From Bacteroidia bacterium (GTDB lineage: Bacteria > Bacteroidota > Ignavibacteria > SZUA-365): 64,000 bases of DNA. The position numbers and the translations under genes are program-made. Location: assembly GCA_027493955.1 (NCBI GenBank), contig JAOSJT010000001.1, positions 1,413,131 through 1,477,130 on the forward strand. The letters are read 5' to 3'. This document shows, in pieces, positions 7,999-16,650 of the stretch. Below the pieces are notes generated by a model. That model had not been told where the DNA came from. It made no database searches and saw only the letters and a program-made list of their open reading frames with translations. The number at the start of each line of letters is the position of its first letter. The stretch's first letter is position 1.

Positions 7999-9198
7999 AT
8001 GATCAGGAAACTCACATTTTGGAAAGTCATGGCCGCGTTCTTCCTCCTTGCCGGACTTGCGGCGGCCGTGGTTCGTTTTGTCCTCGGCCTGGGTGCCGCG
8101 ACCAATCTCTCGGATATGACCCCCTGGGGACTGTGGATCGGCTTCGACGTGGTGACGGGCGTAGGTCTGGCCGCGGGTGGATTCACCCTTGCGGGCATGG
8201 TGTACGTCTTCAACGTCAAACGCTTCAAGCCCATCGTGCGTCCGGCGATTCTCACAGCGTTTCTCGGCTACCTGCTCGTGATTGTGGGCCTGATGTTCGA
8301 TCTCGGTCGTCCCTGGTCCATTTGGCATGCGCTGATCTATCAAAATCCGCACTCCGTGCTGTTTGAGGTCGCCATGTGCGTGATGATCTACACAACCGTG
8401 CTGGCACTCGAGTTCTCGCCGGTGGTTCTGGAGCGATTCAAGCTGCATCGTCCGCTGAAGGTCATCAAGGCCATCACGATACCGCTGATCATTCTGGGCA
8501 TCCTGTTGTCCATGCTCCATCAGTCCTCCCTCGGTTCGTTGTATCTGATTATTCCCCAGAAAATGCATCCGTTCTGGTATTCTCCCCTGCTGCCCTTCCA
8601 GTTCTTCATCAGCGCCATCGCGGTGGGACTTGGAATGACCATCGTGGAGTCCTATCTGAGCTCCCGCGTATTCCAGAAGGCACTGGAGACGCCTCTGCTC
8701 CGCCAGCTCGCCCGCATCATGCTGGGGGTTATTTTCGTGTACTTCACGATTCGCTTCATCGACTTCTCCGAGCGCGGCGCATTTCCTCTTCTGTTCGACG
8801 GAAGCCGCGAAGCGGCGATGATGTGGGTGGAACTGCTGCTGATGTTCATCCTGCCGCTCGTGTTGTTCAACATCGGCAAATGGGGACATTCGAAGCAGGG
8901 GCTGTTCTTCACCGCTGTGTCGTTCGTACTCGGTTTCGTCACCAATCGTCTGAACACGACAATGACGTCAATCGAAGCATACTATCAGGAACACTTCGGT
9001 GCGACCTATTTCCCGTCACTCGGTGAACTTGCGGTGACGATCGCAATAGTAACACTGGGTTTTGTCCTTTTCGGACTCGCTGTGAAATACTTCGACATAT
9101 TCCCGAATTATGTCGAAGAAGAGGAAGCCGTAATCGATCTCGCAACGGGCAAAACGGAACATCTCGCGCACGGCGACCCGTTGCCCAAGACCACCTGA
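7999..9198 (+). CDS. NrfD/HybB-family quinone-interacting membrane subunit
   Basis: The 399-residue polytopic protein has about ten transmembrane helices and the family-typical N-terminal segment TPWGLWIGFDVVTGVGLAAGG. NrfD-type subunits (HybB, NrfD, PsrC, ActC/ActF) exchange electrons or protons with membrane quinones and pair with a HybA/NrfC iron-sulfur protein, exactly as here. The frame is open further upstream, but the ATG at 7999 follows a TAAGGAG ribosome site and lies 11 bp after the ferredoxin stop. The last 25 residues are an acidic cytoplasmic tail. With the ferredoxin it forms a membrane redox module whose donor or acceptor is not revealed by neighbouring genes. Confidence 0.93.
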   Translation: MIRKLTFWKVMAAFFLLAGLAAAVVRFVLGLGAATNLSDMTPWGLWIGFDVVTGVGLAAGGFTLAGMVYVFNVKRFKPIVRPAILTAFLGYLLVIVGLMFDLGRPWSIWHALIYQNPHSVLFEVAMCVMIYTTVLALEFSPVVLERFKLHRPLKVIKAITIPLIILGILLSMLHQSSLGSLYLIIPQKMHPFWYSPLLPFQFFISAIAVGLGMTIVESYLSSRVFQKALETPLLRQLARIMLGVIFVYFTIRFIDFSERGAFPLLFDGSREAAMMWVELLLMFILPLVLFNIGKWGHSKQGLFFTAVSFVLGFVTNRLNTTMTSIEAYYQEHFGATYFPSLGELAVTIAIVTLGFVLFGLAVKYFDIFPNYVEEEEAVIDLATGKTEHLAHGDPLPKTT

Positions 9199-9241
9199 CT
9201 CTGACGATCTCTCCTTGAACATTGGTTTCGCAAGGCGCCAT

Positions 9242-9262
9242 GGGGGCGGCCGCACCGCCCCC
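9242..9262 (+). other. Strong GC hairpin between operon genes
   Basis: GGGGGCGG and CCGCCCCC form a perfect 8-bp stem with a five-base loop between the NrfD and cysteine-rich GcvH-like genes. No U-run follows, so it is more likely an mRNA processing or stability element, or a weak attenuator, than a full terminator. Confidence 0.5.
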
Positions 9263-9306
9263 GCGCCGAAGCGCAGCGAGCAGCACACATTCGACAGGAA
9301 GCGGAC

Positions 9307-10104
9307 ATGATGACTCAGCAACGACATACGGAAGCCCCGGCAGCGTGCATCTGGACGCAAGCCGGCGTATTGCGCGACAGGCTATGCGACCGCGGCTTCG
9401 CCTGCGACAGCTGTCCCCTCGATGCGGCTCTCAGGCGCGTGGAGCCCCCTGACGCCTGTCTGGATGCGGGACTGACTTTTGAGACGATAGCGGTAAGCGT
9501 CCCCGAAGGTGTTGCCACCCTCCCCCCTTCTCTGGTGCAGCCTTTCCTGCGCATGGATCTCTGCAACGAATGCCGTTACAGCCCCAATCATGTGTGGCTG
9601 CGTCGGGATGTATCCGCACGCTACTGGTGCGGCCTTGATTCCTTTGCGGCCGCCCTCCTGCCGGATGACGCGATAGTCGTGAGCGCCGCATCCGGAACAC
9701 GACTCGATGTGGGTGATCCCTGCGCGTGGATATACTCACGGGATCTTGCACTCCCGATTTCCGCACCGATCCGGGGGACACTCACGGCGCATCGGCACGA
9801 CAGCACGATTCCCGCCGCGAGCATCATCGCCGGTCCGTATTCCAGCGGAGCGATTGTCGCAGTCCTTCCCGAGAGTCAGGACGCCGGCGTCGCCCATACA
9901 CGTTCCGCCCTCGAGCAGGCATCACATTTTCGCCATGATGTGCGGCGTTTGCTCGCCGGACTCACCCGCGTCGCGCGTCAGCATGAGATTTCCACCGGGA
10001 TATGCCTCAACGACGGAGGAGAATCCGTGCGCAGCATACGTGCATTGCTCGGTGATACGGCGTGGTCCACCTTCCTTCGCGGCTTTCTCTGTCCCGCCCG
10101 ATAG
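9307..10104 (+). CDS. Cysteine-rich GcvH-like protein
   Basis: This 265-residue protein has an N-terminal cysteine cluster (CIWTQAGVL, then CDRGFACDSCPLDAALR), followed at about residues 90-180 by a GcvH-like fold recognisable from SPNHVWLRR, CGLDSFAAALL and the ISAPIRGTL turn. The residue aligned with the lipoyl lysine of GcvH is Asp, so lipoylation is not expected. The Cys-x5-Cys-x2-Cys-Pro arrangement suggests a metal or iron-sulfur site, or redox-active thiols. From memory, similar GcvH-like proteins with this N-terminal signature occur beside HybA/NrfD modules in Deltaproteobacteria, function unknown. A GGAAGCGG ribosome site precedes the ATG. It is probably the last gene of the operon, because a good terminator follows at 10141. 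Confidence 0.75.
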   Translation: MMTQQRHTEAPAACIWTQAGVLRDRLCDRGFACDSCPLDAALRRVEPPDACLDAGLTFETIAVSVPEGVATLPPSLVQPFLRMDLCNECRYSPNHVWLRRDVSARYWCGLDSFAAALLPDDAIVVSAASGTRLDVGDPCAWIYSRDLALPISAPIRGTLTAHRHDSTIPAASIIAGPYSSGAIVAVLPESQDAGVAHTRSALEQASHFRHDVRRLLAGLTRVARQHEISTGICLNDGGESVRSIRALLGDTAWSTFLRGFLCPAR

Positions 10105-10140
10105 CACCGCAAGGCGTAGCGCCCCGACAGCCCGGAATCC

Positions 10141-10174
10141 CATCCCCCGCGACACGGGGGATGCGTTCGTTTTT
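10141..10174 (+). terminator. Rho-independent terminator
   Basis: CATCCCCCG and CGGGGGATG form a perfect 9-bp stem around a five-base loop (10141-10163), followed by CGTTCG and five T residues. It separates the redox operon from the kinase gene. Confidence 0.8.
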
Positions 10175-10287
10175 CCCCGTCTGTCGCTTCGATCCCGTCA
10201 TTGGAGAATAAGCTCCGGATAGTTGTCAAGTTTATCGCAATTCACTAGCTTTCCACTGACGCTGCGGCTCATCGCTCCGAGAACCCC

Positions 10288-11889
10288 ATGCAGATACACC
10301 GTTCCATATCCTTTAAAATCGTTATCATCCTTTTTCTTGCGCTCCTGTTGGTGACGATAGGCACGACGTATGTGCATGACACAGTGCTGGCGCGGTACCT
10401 CGAAAATACGATTCACCTCTGCGCCGAGCGGACGTCCACCTTCTCGAAGCTCGCGCTGCACAACGGCATGCAGGAAAATCACCGCGAGGACATCCGCCGG
10501 ACGATCCGCGAGATGGGTAAAGCGCAATCCATTGACGCCATTCGCGTCTACGACAAGTCCGGCCGGATAAGCTACTCGGCCGCGGAGCGCGATGTCGACT
10601 CCGTCGTGGATATGCAATCCCAGGCCTGCTTCATGTGCCATAGCGACGTCGTGCCCGTACGCACCGACACCGATCATTACATGCGCATTTACACAGCGGA
10701 AGACGGGCATCGCGTGCTTGGCCTGATCACGCCCATACGCAACCAGCGGTCGTGCTGGGATGCCGACTGCCATGCCCATTCGGCGGAGCAAACCGTGCTC
10801 GGGGTGCTGGACGTCCAACTCTCGCTCGAGGATATTGATGCTCAGGTGGTGCAAGGCAGGAAACTGATGATAGGCTCGGCCTTCCTGACCTTTCTGCTGC
10901 TCGCCGCTGTTACGCTCGCGTTCATTTATCAACTTGTGCACCGGCCTGTGAAATCCGTCATCCAGGGAACCAAATCTCTCGCCGCGGGCGACCTCGAACA
11001 CAGCGTGCCAATTGAGCGCGAGGACGAGTTGGGTGAGCTTGCACACGCATTCAATTCCATGGCGCGGGATTTAAAGCTCGCGAAGGCGGAACTGCTGGAA
11101 TGGTCCAACACCCTCGAAGAGAAGGTCGAGCGGAAAACCGCCGAACTCAACACCGTACAGTCGCAGATACTGCACATGGAAAAGATGGCCTCACTCGGCA
11201 AGCTCAGTTCCATGATCGCGCATGAATTGAATAATCCGCTCGCGGGCATCCTGACCTACGCGAAGCTCACACAGAAGCGACTCGACAGCGGCGATTTGCA
11301 GGGTCCGAAAGTGGAAGCCATGCGCAACGACATGAAACTGATCGCGGACGAGGCCAAACGCTGCGGCGACATCGTGAAGAATTTGCTCTTCTTCGCACGC
11401 GGACATTCAACGCAGTACAAACAGGCCGATCTCAACGACGTGATCATGAAATCCATTCGTCTCGTACAGCACAACCTCGATCTGTACGAGATCACGATGG
11501 ACATTCACCTCCCGAAGCCCGCCATAATCGTCACCTGCGATCAGAACCAGATGCAGCAGGCGGTGCTCGCAATCATATTGAATGCGATCGAGGCCATGCA
11601 GGAAGGCGGCAAGCTCAGCATTTTCCTGGCGCGCATGCAGGACGTCGCGCTGATCCGTATCGCCGATACGGGGATAGGAATTTCGGAGGAGGATCAGAAG
11701 CACATTTTCGAGCCGTTTTTCACTACCAAGGAAGAAGGCGTCGGCACCGGACTCGGCTTGTCCATCGTCTACGGCATTGTCCGCGCGCATGACGGCACCA
11801 TCGAGGTGGAAAGCTCGTCCGGGAAGGGTACCACCTTCACGATCAGAATACCGGTGAATCCCCAGAATCAACAGCAGCAGGAAGCATGA
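10288..11889 (+). CDS. Sensor histidine kinase with c-type heme motifs in its periplasmic domain
   Basis: The 533-residue kinase has two transmembrane helices (about 9-30 and 191-216) flanking a periplasmic domain of about 160 residues. That domain contains CFMCH at 114-118 (a perfect CXXCH heme c motif) and CWDADCH at 156-162 (CX4CH, a spacing used in multiheme cytochromes). Two covalently bound hemes are therefore plausible. A HAMP linker (217-265), a short coiled coil, a HisKA domain with phosphorylated His312 in the sequence AHELNNPL, and an HATPase domain with DTGIGI and GTGLGL follow. It overlaps the downstream response regulator by 4 bp (ATGA), so the two form a cognate pair. A redox, NO or CO sensing role is inference from the heme motifs. 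Confidence 0.9.
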   Translation: MQIHRSISFKIVIILFLALLLVTIGTTYVHDTVLARYLENTIHLCAERTSTFSKLALHNGMQENHREDIRRTIREMGKAQSIDAIRVYDKSGRISYSAAERDVDSVVDMQSQACFMCHSDVVPVRTDTDHYMRIYTAEDGHRVLGLITPIRNQRSCWDADCHAHSAEQTVLGVLDVQLSLEDIDAQVVQGRKLMIGSAFLTFLLLAAVTLAFIYQLVHRPVKSVIQGTKSLAAGDLEHSVPIEREDELGELAHAFNSMARDLKLAKAELLEWSNTLEEKVERKTAELNTVQSQILHMEKMASLGKLSSMIAHELNNPLAGILTYAKLTQKRLDSGDLQGPKVEAMRNDMKLIADEAKRCGDIVKNLLFFARGHSTQYKQADLNDVIMKSIRLVQHNLDLYEITMDIHLPKPAIIVTCDQNQMQQAVLAIILNAIEAMQEGGKLSIFLARMQDVALIRIADTGIGISEEDQKHIFEPFFTTKEEGVGTGLGLSIVYGIVRAHDGTIEVESSSGKGTTFTIRIPVNPQNQQQQEA

Positions 11890-13247
11890 CGACAGCATTC
11901 GACCCCGCAGATATCCGCATCATGATCGTGGATGACGAAGCCAGTGTTCGTCAGTCTCTCGAAGCCTGGTTTCTGGACGACGGTTACACCGTTGTCACGG
12001 CCGGCAATGCCGCGGAAGCGCTCACGACCATGCAGGAGCGCACGATAGACATCATCCTGCTGGACATCAAAATGCCCGGCATGGACGGTCTGGCGTTGCA
12101 GGACAGAATCCGCGAATTCAATCAGGACGTGGTGATCATTATCATCACCGCGTTCGCGACGGTGGACACCGCCGTGCGCGCGCTCAAAGCCGGCGCCTTC
12201 GACTACACGACCAAGCCGGTGGATCCCGACGAGCTGTCCATTCTCGTGCGCAACGCCGTGGAAAAGATCCGTTTACGCCGGGAGAATGAGTCCCTCAAAG
12301 AATCACTCGACACACTGCAATTCATCGACGAGATCATCGGTGAAAGCGCGGCGATGCGTCAAGTGCTGGATCTCATTCGCACCGTCGCGCCGACGGATTC
12401 CACCGTCCTGATTCTCGGCGAAAGCGGTACCGGCAAGGAGCTGGTCGCCCGCGCGATTCACATGAACAGCAAGCACCGCTATTTTCCGCTCATTCCGGTG
12501 AACTGTGGCGCGCTCGCCGAATCTCTGCTGGAAAGCGAACTGTTCGGACACGAGCGCGGCGCCTTCACGGGAGCGCAGTATCGCCGGAAGGGAAAGTTCG
12601 AGATGGCGAAAGGGGGAACGCTCTTCCTCGATGAAATCGGAACCTTAAGCCTGAAATCGCAGGTGGACCTGTTGCGCGTCTTACAGGACAAGGAGTTCCA
12701 CCGGGTCGGAGGCGAACAATTGGTGAAGGTGGATTTCCGCCTCGTCTGTGCCACGAATTCCGACCTTGAATCGGCGGTGAAGGAAGGGACGTTCAGAGAG
12801 GACCTCTTTTACCGCATCAATGTATTCGTGATCACCATTCCCCCGCTGCGTGAACGTCGCGAAGATATTCCCCTGCTCGCGCGCCATTTCATGGAGAGAC
12901 ACGCGGCATCAACGAACAGACAGGTGCATGCGATTTCCGACGAAGCGCTTGCAATGCTCCGCGACCATGACTGGCCAGGCAATGTGCGCGAACTGGAAAA
13001 TGCCATCGAGAGAGCTCTGGTGGTCAACCGCAGCGGAATAATCAGTCCCGACGATCTTCCTCTCCGCACGGCATCGATGACGATGGTCAGTTCCGGCGAC
13101 ACCCTCGCGGACGTTGAGAGAGATCACATACGGCGCATGCTCGAGGAAATGAACTGGAACATATCCAAAACCGCGGAACGCCTGAGCATTGATCGCGTGA
13201 CGCTGTACAATAAAATCGAGAAATACGGTCTCAAGCGCCCGGAGTAA
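11886..13247 (+). CDS. NtrC-family sigma-54 activator response regulator
   Basis: The 453-residue regulator has a receiver domain with phosphoacceptor Asp60, a complete AAA+ domain and a C-terminal Fis-type helix-turn-helix. The AAA+ domain has Walker A GESGTGKE, an intact GAFTGA loop at 225-230 within GHERGAFTGA, Walker B LFLDEIG, and FREDLFYRIN and WPGNVRELE motifs. It should therefore be able to remodel sigma-54 RNA polymerase. Its partner is the overlapping heme-motif kinase. The only sigma-54 promoter I found nearby is at 6273, upstream of the GcvH-like/HybA/NrfD operon, which makes that operon the most likely target. Confidence 0.95.
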   Translation: MTTAFDPADIRIMIVDDEASVRQSLEAWFLDDGYTVVTAGNAAEALTTMQERTIDIILLDIKMPGMDGLALQDRIREFNQDVVIIIITAFATVDTAVRALKAGAFDYTTKPVDPDELSILVRNAVEKIRLRRENESLKESLDTLQFIDEIIGESAAMRQVLDLIRTVAPTDSTVLILGESGTGKELVARAIHMNSKHRYFPLIPVNCGALAESLLESELFGHERGAFTGAQYRRKGKFEMAKGGTLFLDEIGTLSLKSQVDLLRVLQDKEFHRVGGEQLVKVDFRLVCATNSDLESAVKEGTFREDLFYRINVFVITIPPLRERREDIPLLARHFMERHAASTNRQVHAISDEALAMLRDHDWPGNVRELENAIERALVVNRSGIISPDDLPLRTASMTMVSSGDTLADVERDHIRRMLEEMNWNISKTAERLSIDRVTLYNKIEKYGLKRPE

Positions 13248-13253
13248 CTCCGC

Positions 13254-13787
13254 ATGCAGTCGGTGCAACTCATAGCGCTGGGCACCAGTGCCAGGCAGCT
13301 CGGACTCAGCGACGTACGGAGCGGGATCCTGAAGGTCCTTCCGGTCGATGTCCAGCTCAGCGATCTGCACCTCGACATCGACGCAGCGCTGGACAGCTCG
13401 CGCAAACAGTATCACTCGACACAGATTCTTGCAATGATTCTCGAGGCGGCCAATGCGGGCACGTCCAAGCTCCTCGGTGTCACGTCGTACGACCTCTTTA
13501 TCCCGGTTCTCACATTTGTCTTCGGCCAGGCACAACTCAACAATCGGGCGGGGGTGTTTTCCACTTTTCGCCTGAACAATGAGTTCTACGGACTCCGGCG
13601 TTCCGACAAGCTGCTCCTGCAACGAACAGTCAAGGAAGCCTTGCATGAGCTCGGTCACACGTTCGGATTGCGACACTGCATGGACCACCCCTGTGTCATG
13701 AATTCCTCAACCTATGTCGAGGACATTGACCTGAAACCAGGGGATTTCTGTTTGCCTTGTTTGCGCCATTTGCAGACTGTACTTTAA
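13254..13787 (+). CDS. amzA: Archaemetzincin-type zinc metallopeptidase
   Basis: The 177-residue protein carries the archaemetzincin signature: HELGHTFGLRH at 131-141, with zinc ligands His131, His135 and His141, then Cys-x4-Cys-x-Met and a final CLPC pair that bind a second structural zinc. Its length fits the family (about 180 residues). Archaemetzincins are cytosolic proteases of poorly known substrate, common in archaea and scattered in bacteria. The gene starts 6 bp after the NtrC-family regulator stop and has a GGAG site, so it is probably co-transcribed with the two-component system. A role in that pathway is inference. Confidence 0.88.
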   Translation: MQSVQLIALGTSARQLGLSDVRSGILKVLPVDVQLSDLHLDIDAALDSSRKQYHSTQILAMILEAANAGTSKLLGVTSYDLFIPVLTFVFGQAQLNNRAGVFSTFRLNNEFYGLRRSDKLLLQRTVKEALHELGHTFGLRHCMDHPCVMNSSTYVEDIDLKPGDFCLPCLRHLQTVL

Positions 13788-13940
13788 TACTATCGGTCGT
13801 CCGCTTCAGGGAATTTCGGCGGACGCATTCCTGAAACACAACATATCCCGGCTGTTCCACAGTCAGCATCCGTCAACATTTTCGGACGGGAAAGCTGCTT
13901 CGGGAACGCATCTCACGGTCAAACACATGGGAGCATCGTC

Positions 13941-15326
13941 ATGAGCACATTCAGGATCGGGCATGTTTGGAACAGAGGCTTCGCGGTGCTTCTGGCCGCA
14001 CTGCACATCCTCCTCGTACAGGTTCCGCTCCGGTCGCAGAGCATCGTCTGTGATTTCGGAGTTTCCGAAGGTCTGCACTCATCGGGGGAAAGCAGTACGT
14101 TTTTACCGGCGCCCGTTATCGGGACGGCACGAGTCCGCATTGGAACGCAGGGCGGGTCTGCGCGTCTGCTCAACCCGGGAAATCCCGTCGTCGGCGGCGC
14201 AAGCGAACTCGCAATCGAGGGCCCGACCGGCTCATCGTTGAATAAGTTTTCCATGTATGATCTCACCGCCGGGGCCTCCGTCACAATGCGTTTTGATTGT
14301 GGGGTCAGTGGCGGACGCGGCGAATGGTACCTCTTCATTGGCAGTGGCACCACGTACGCAGGAAACACCGGTTTCTCCGGAGCGCAGACCTTCACGGGAC
14401 TGCGGTGGATCATCGACAGTCTCGGCGGAGTGACTCTCTCCGTCCGAAGCGGCAGCGCATGGACAATACTCAATGTGCCCATTTCACGCGATAGTCTCAT
14501 GCGCTTCGACGTGTATTGCAACAACAACGCGACGAGCGGGCAGTACAGCTATCACGGCGGCGAGAGCGTGACTGCACACTGCGTGGATATTTGGCTGAAT
14601 GGAACGCTCATCGCCAACGACATCGTCAAAGCGGGACTCTCCGATACAACCTTGCTGAACGCATTCATGATCTATGGTTCCTCCAGCCCGAACAACGGAT
14701 CCACCTTCAGCATTGACGAGATCACCTGGCTCCCTTCCATAGCGCAGCAACCCCTGCCGGTCGAGCTTTCGGAGTTCACCGCAGTACGGCGCGGGACGGA
14801 TGTGGATGTACGCTGGACTACGGAAACGGAGATGAACTGCTACGGCTTCGCCGTCGAACGACGCGCGACAGCCGACGGGAAGGGCTGGACGGAACGGGGT
14901 TTCCTGCAGGGCGCAGGCAATTCCAACACAGCACGACAGTATTCGTACCGCGACGTTGCCGTGAGTACGGATACGAGTTGGGAATACCGCCTCAGACAGA
15001 TCGACAGGGACGGAACGGTGGAATACAGCAAGGTGCTTCTGATAGCGGCCGAAGCAACGGAAGGGCATCATTTGTTCGAGCCCCCCTACCCGAATCCCGC
15101 TCTTGATCACACATATTTTCGCCTGACGCTGATTGCCCCGGCGCGGGTCCGGTTGCGTTTATACAGCAGCAGCGGCTTACACGTGTACGATGTGCCCATC
15201 CCGTGCCTCCTCCCCGCGGGCCGGCATAGTATCGCGTACCGCTGCACGGACCTGCCCCGGGGCCTCTATTACTGCCTCTGCGACATCGGCGGTGTCACGA
15301 ATCTGCAACCCATTCTCCTTCTCTGA
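13941..15326 (+). CDS. Secreted protein with T9SS type A sorting domain
   Basis: The 461-residue protein starts with a signal peptide (about residues 1-33, ending PLRSQS). Residues about 35-270 look like a beta-sandwich of the LamG/concanavalin type. A fibronectin-like segment follows, with the phylum-typical PLPVELSEFTA and WTTETEMNCYGFAVERR sequences. The C-terminal 85 residues, starting at YPNPA and ending in GVTNLQPILLL, form a T9SS type A sorting domain. The protein is expected on the cell surface or released. A binding or enzymatic function cannot be assigned. It stands alone between two unrelated genes. Confidence 0.85.
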   Translation: MSTFRIGHVWNRGFAVLLAALHILLVQVPLRSQSIVCDFGVSEGLHSSGESSTFLPAPVIGTARVRIGTQGGSARLLNPGNPVVGGASELAIEGPTGSSLNKFSMYDLTAGASVTMRFDCGVSGGRGEWYLFIGSGTTYAGNTGFSGAQTFTGLRWIIDSLGGVTLSVRSGSAWTILNVPISRDSLMRFDVYCNNNATSGQYSYHGGESVTAHCVDIWLNGTLIANDIVKAGLSDTTLLNAFMIYGSSSPNNGSTFSIDEITWLPSIAQQPLPVELSEFTAVRRGTDVDVRWTTETEMNCYGFAVERRATADGKGWTERGFLQGAGNSNTARQYSYRDVAVSTDTSWEYRLRQIDRDGTVEYSKVLLIAAEATEGHHLFEPPYPNPALDHTYFRLTLIAPARVRLRLYSSSGLHVYDVPIPCLLPAGRHSIAYRCTDLPRGLYYCLCDIGGVTNLQPILLL

Positions 15327-15458
15327 ACAGATACCGATGCTCGCCGGAGCCTCCGTACTATTTTCGCAAGACCGGTCCGCCCGCGGGCAGAAGCTCCCAA
15401 CCACCGAAACTCCGGTGAACAGACTGAGAGTCCGCCGTCGTCGCCGGACATCATCCCG

Positions 15459-16595
15459 ATGCCATTCATGAACATCGACGCCTATGATTACCTGCGTATT
15501 TCGATGCTCCCCGGCATAGGTCCGGCACGGGGAAGAGCATTGCTTTCCCGGTTCGGGAGTTTCGCCGCGTTATTGCGGGCGAGACGCGCCGATGTACTCC
15601 AGGTGGACGGCTTCCAATACCAATTGGCTGAGAGCTTGCTTGCTGCACTCGCGGATGAGCGAAACTCCGGCGCGATAGAGCGGACGACCACGCGGAATAC
15701 GGAATTGTGTGAGCGTTATGGATACACGTTCATCGGCTGCAACGATCCATCCTTTCCCGCCCTGCTCAAGGGCATCTATGATCCACCGTTGTATCTCTTC
15801 GTGCGCGGCACGTACACGGACAGCGACAGCAGAGCCGCGGCCATTGTGGGCACGAGACAGCCGAGCGATTATGGGAAGCAGGTATCGGAGCATTTTGCGA
15901 GCAGTCTTGCGCGTGATGGCGTCACCGTTGTCAGTGGTCTCGCGCTGGGTATCGACACGGTGGCGCATCGGAGCGCGCTCGCCGCCGGAGGTCGGAGTAT
16001 CGCCGTCATGGGCAGCGGTTTACGGCGCGTGTATCCAACGAGCAACAGGGATCTCGCTGCGGGCATCGCGGAGAACGGATGCGTGATTTCGGAACTCCCG
16101 CTCGAAGCGGCGCCCGATGCCACGAATTTTCCTCGTCGTAACCGCATCATCAGCGGACTGTCGCGCTGCCTGCTGGTCATGGAGAGCGCTGAACGCGGCG
16201 GAGCCATGATCAGCGCGCAATTGGCCCTGGATCAAGGCCGTGAAGTGTTTGCCGTGCCGGGCAGTATTTTCAATCCGAAATCCGCAGGTCCGCATATGCT
16301 GCTGCAAAAGTGCATGGCCCGACCGGCAACGAAGGTCGAGGATGTGTATGGAGAGGTACTGGCACTGCGCAACTGCGGCACGCCGCGACACCAGGCGGTA
16401 TCCGCCCAGCTCTCGCTCATCGAACAGCAGATCGCCGACCAGCTCAGCCACGAACCGCTGCACATTGACGAAATCGCCGCGCGCACAGGGCTCCCTCTCC
16501 CGGCGTTGCTGGTAGACCTGTTACAGATGGAGTTCAAGGATGCCGTCCGGCAGCTACCCGGGAAACATTTTATCCGTGGTCCGGCATTGATGTAA
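15459..16595 (+). CDS. dprA: DNA-processing protein DprA
   Basis: The 378-residue protein has an N-terminal helix-hairpin-like domain (ISMLPGIGPARGRALLSRFG), the DprA Rossmann domain with GTRQPSDYG, SGLALGIDTVAHRSAL, the VYPTSNRDLA region and NFPRRNRIISGLS, and a C-terminal winged-helix domain (about 310-370). DprA loads RecA on incoming single-stranded DNA during natural transformation. Length is typical. An ATG nine bases downstream (15468) is an alternative start. No other competence gene is nearby. Confidence 0.95.
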   Translation: MPFMNIDAYDYLRISMLPGIGPARGRALLSRFGSFAALLRARRADVLQVDGFQYQLAESLLAALADERNSGAIERTTTRNTELCERYGYTFIGCNDPSFPALLKGIYDPPLYLFVRGTYTDSDSRAAAIVGTRQPSDYGKQVSEHFASSLARDGVTVVSGLALGIDTVAHRSALAAGGRSIAVMGSGLRRVYPTSNRDLAAGIAENGCVISELPLEAAPDATNFPRRNRIISGLSRCLLVMESAERGGAMISAQLALDQGREVFAVPGSIFNPKSAGPHMLLQKCMARPATKVEDVYGEVLALRNCGTPRHQAVSAQLSLIEQQIADQLSHEPLHIDEIAARTGLPLPALLVDLLQMEFKDAVRQLPGKHFIRGPALM

Positions 16596-16650
16596 GCGAA
16601 TAATTCCGGATATTTCCATGAATTAGACGTATCAATATTTGAAAACGAAC

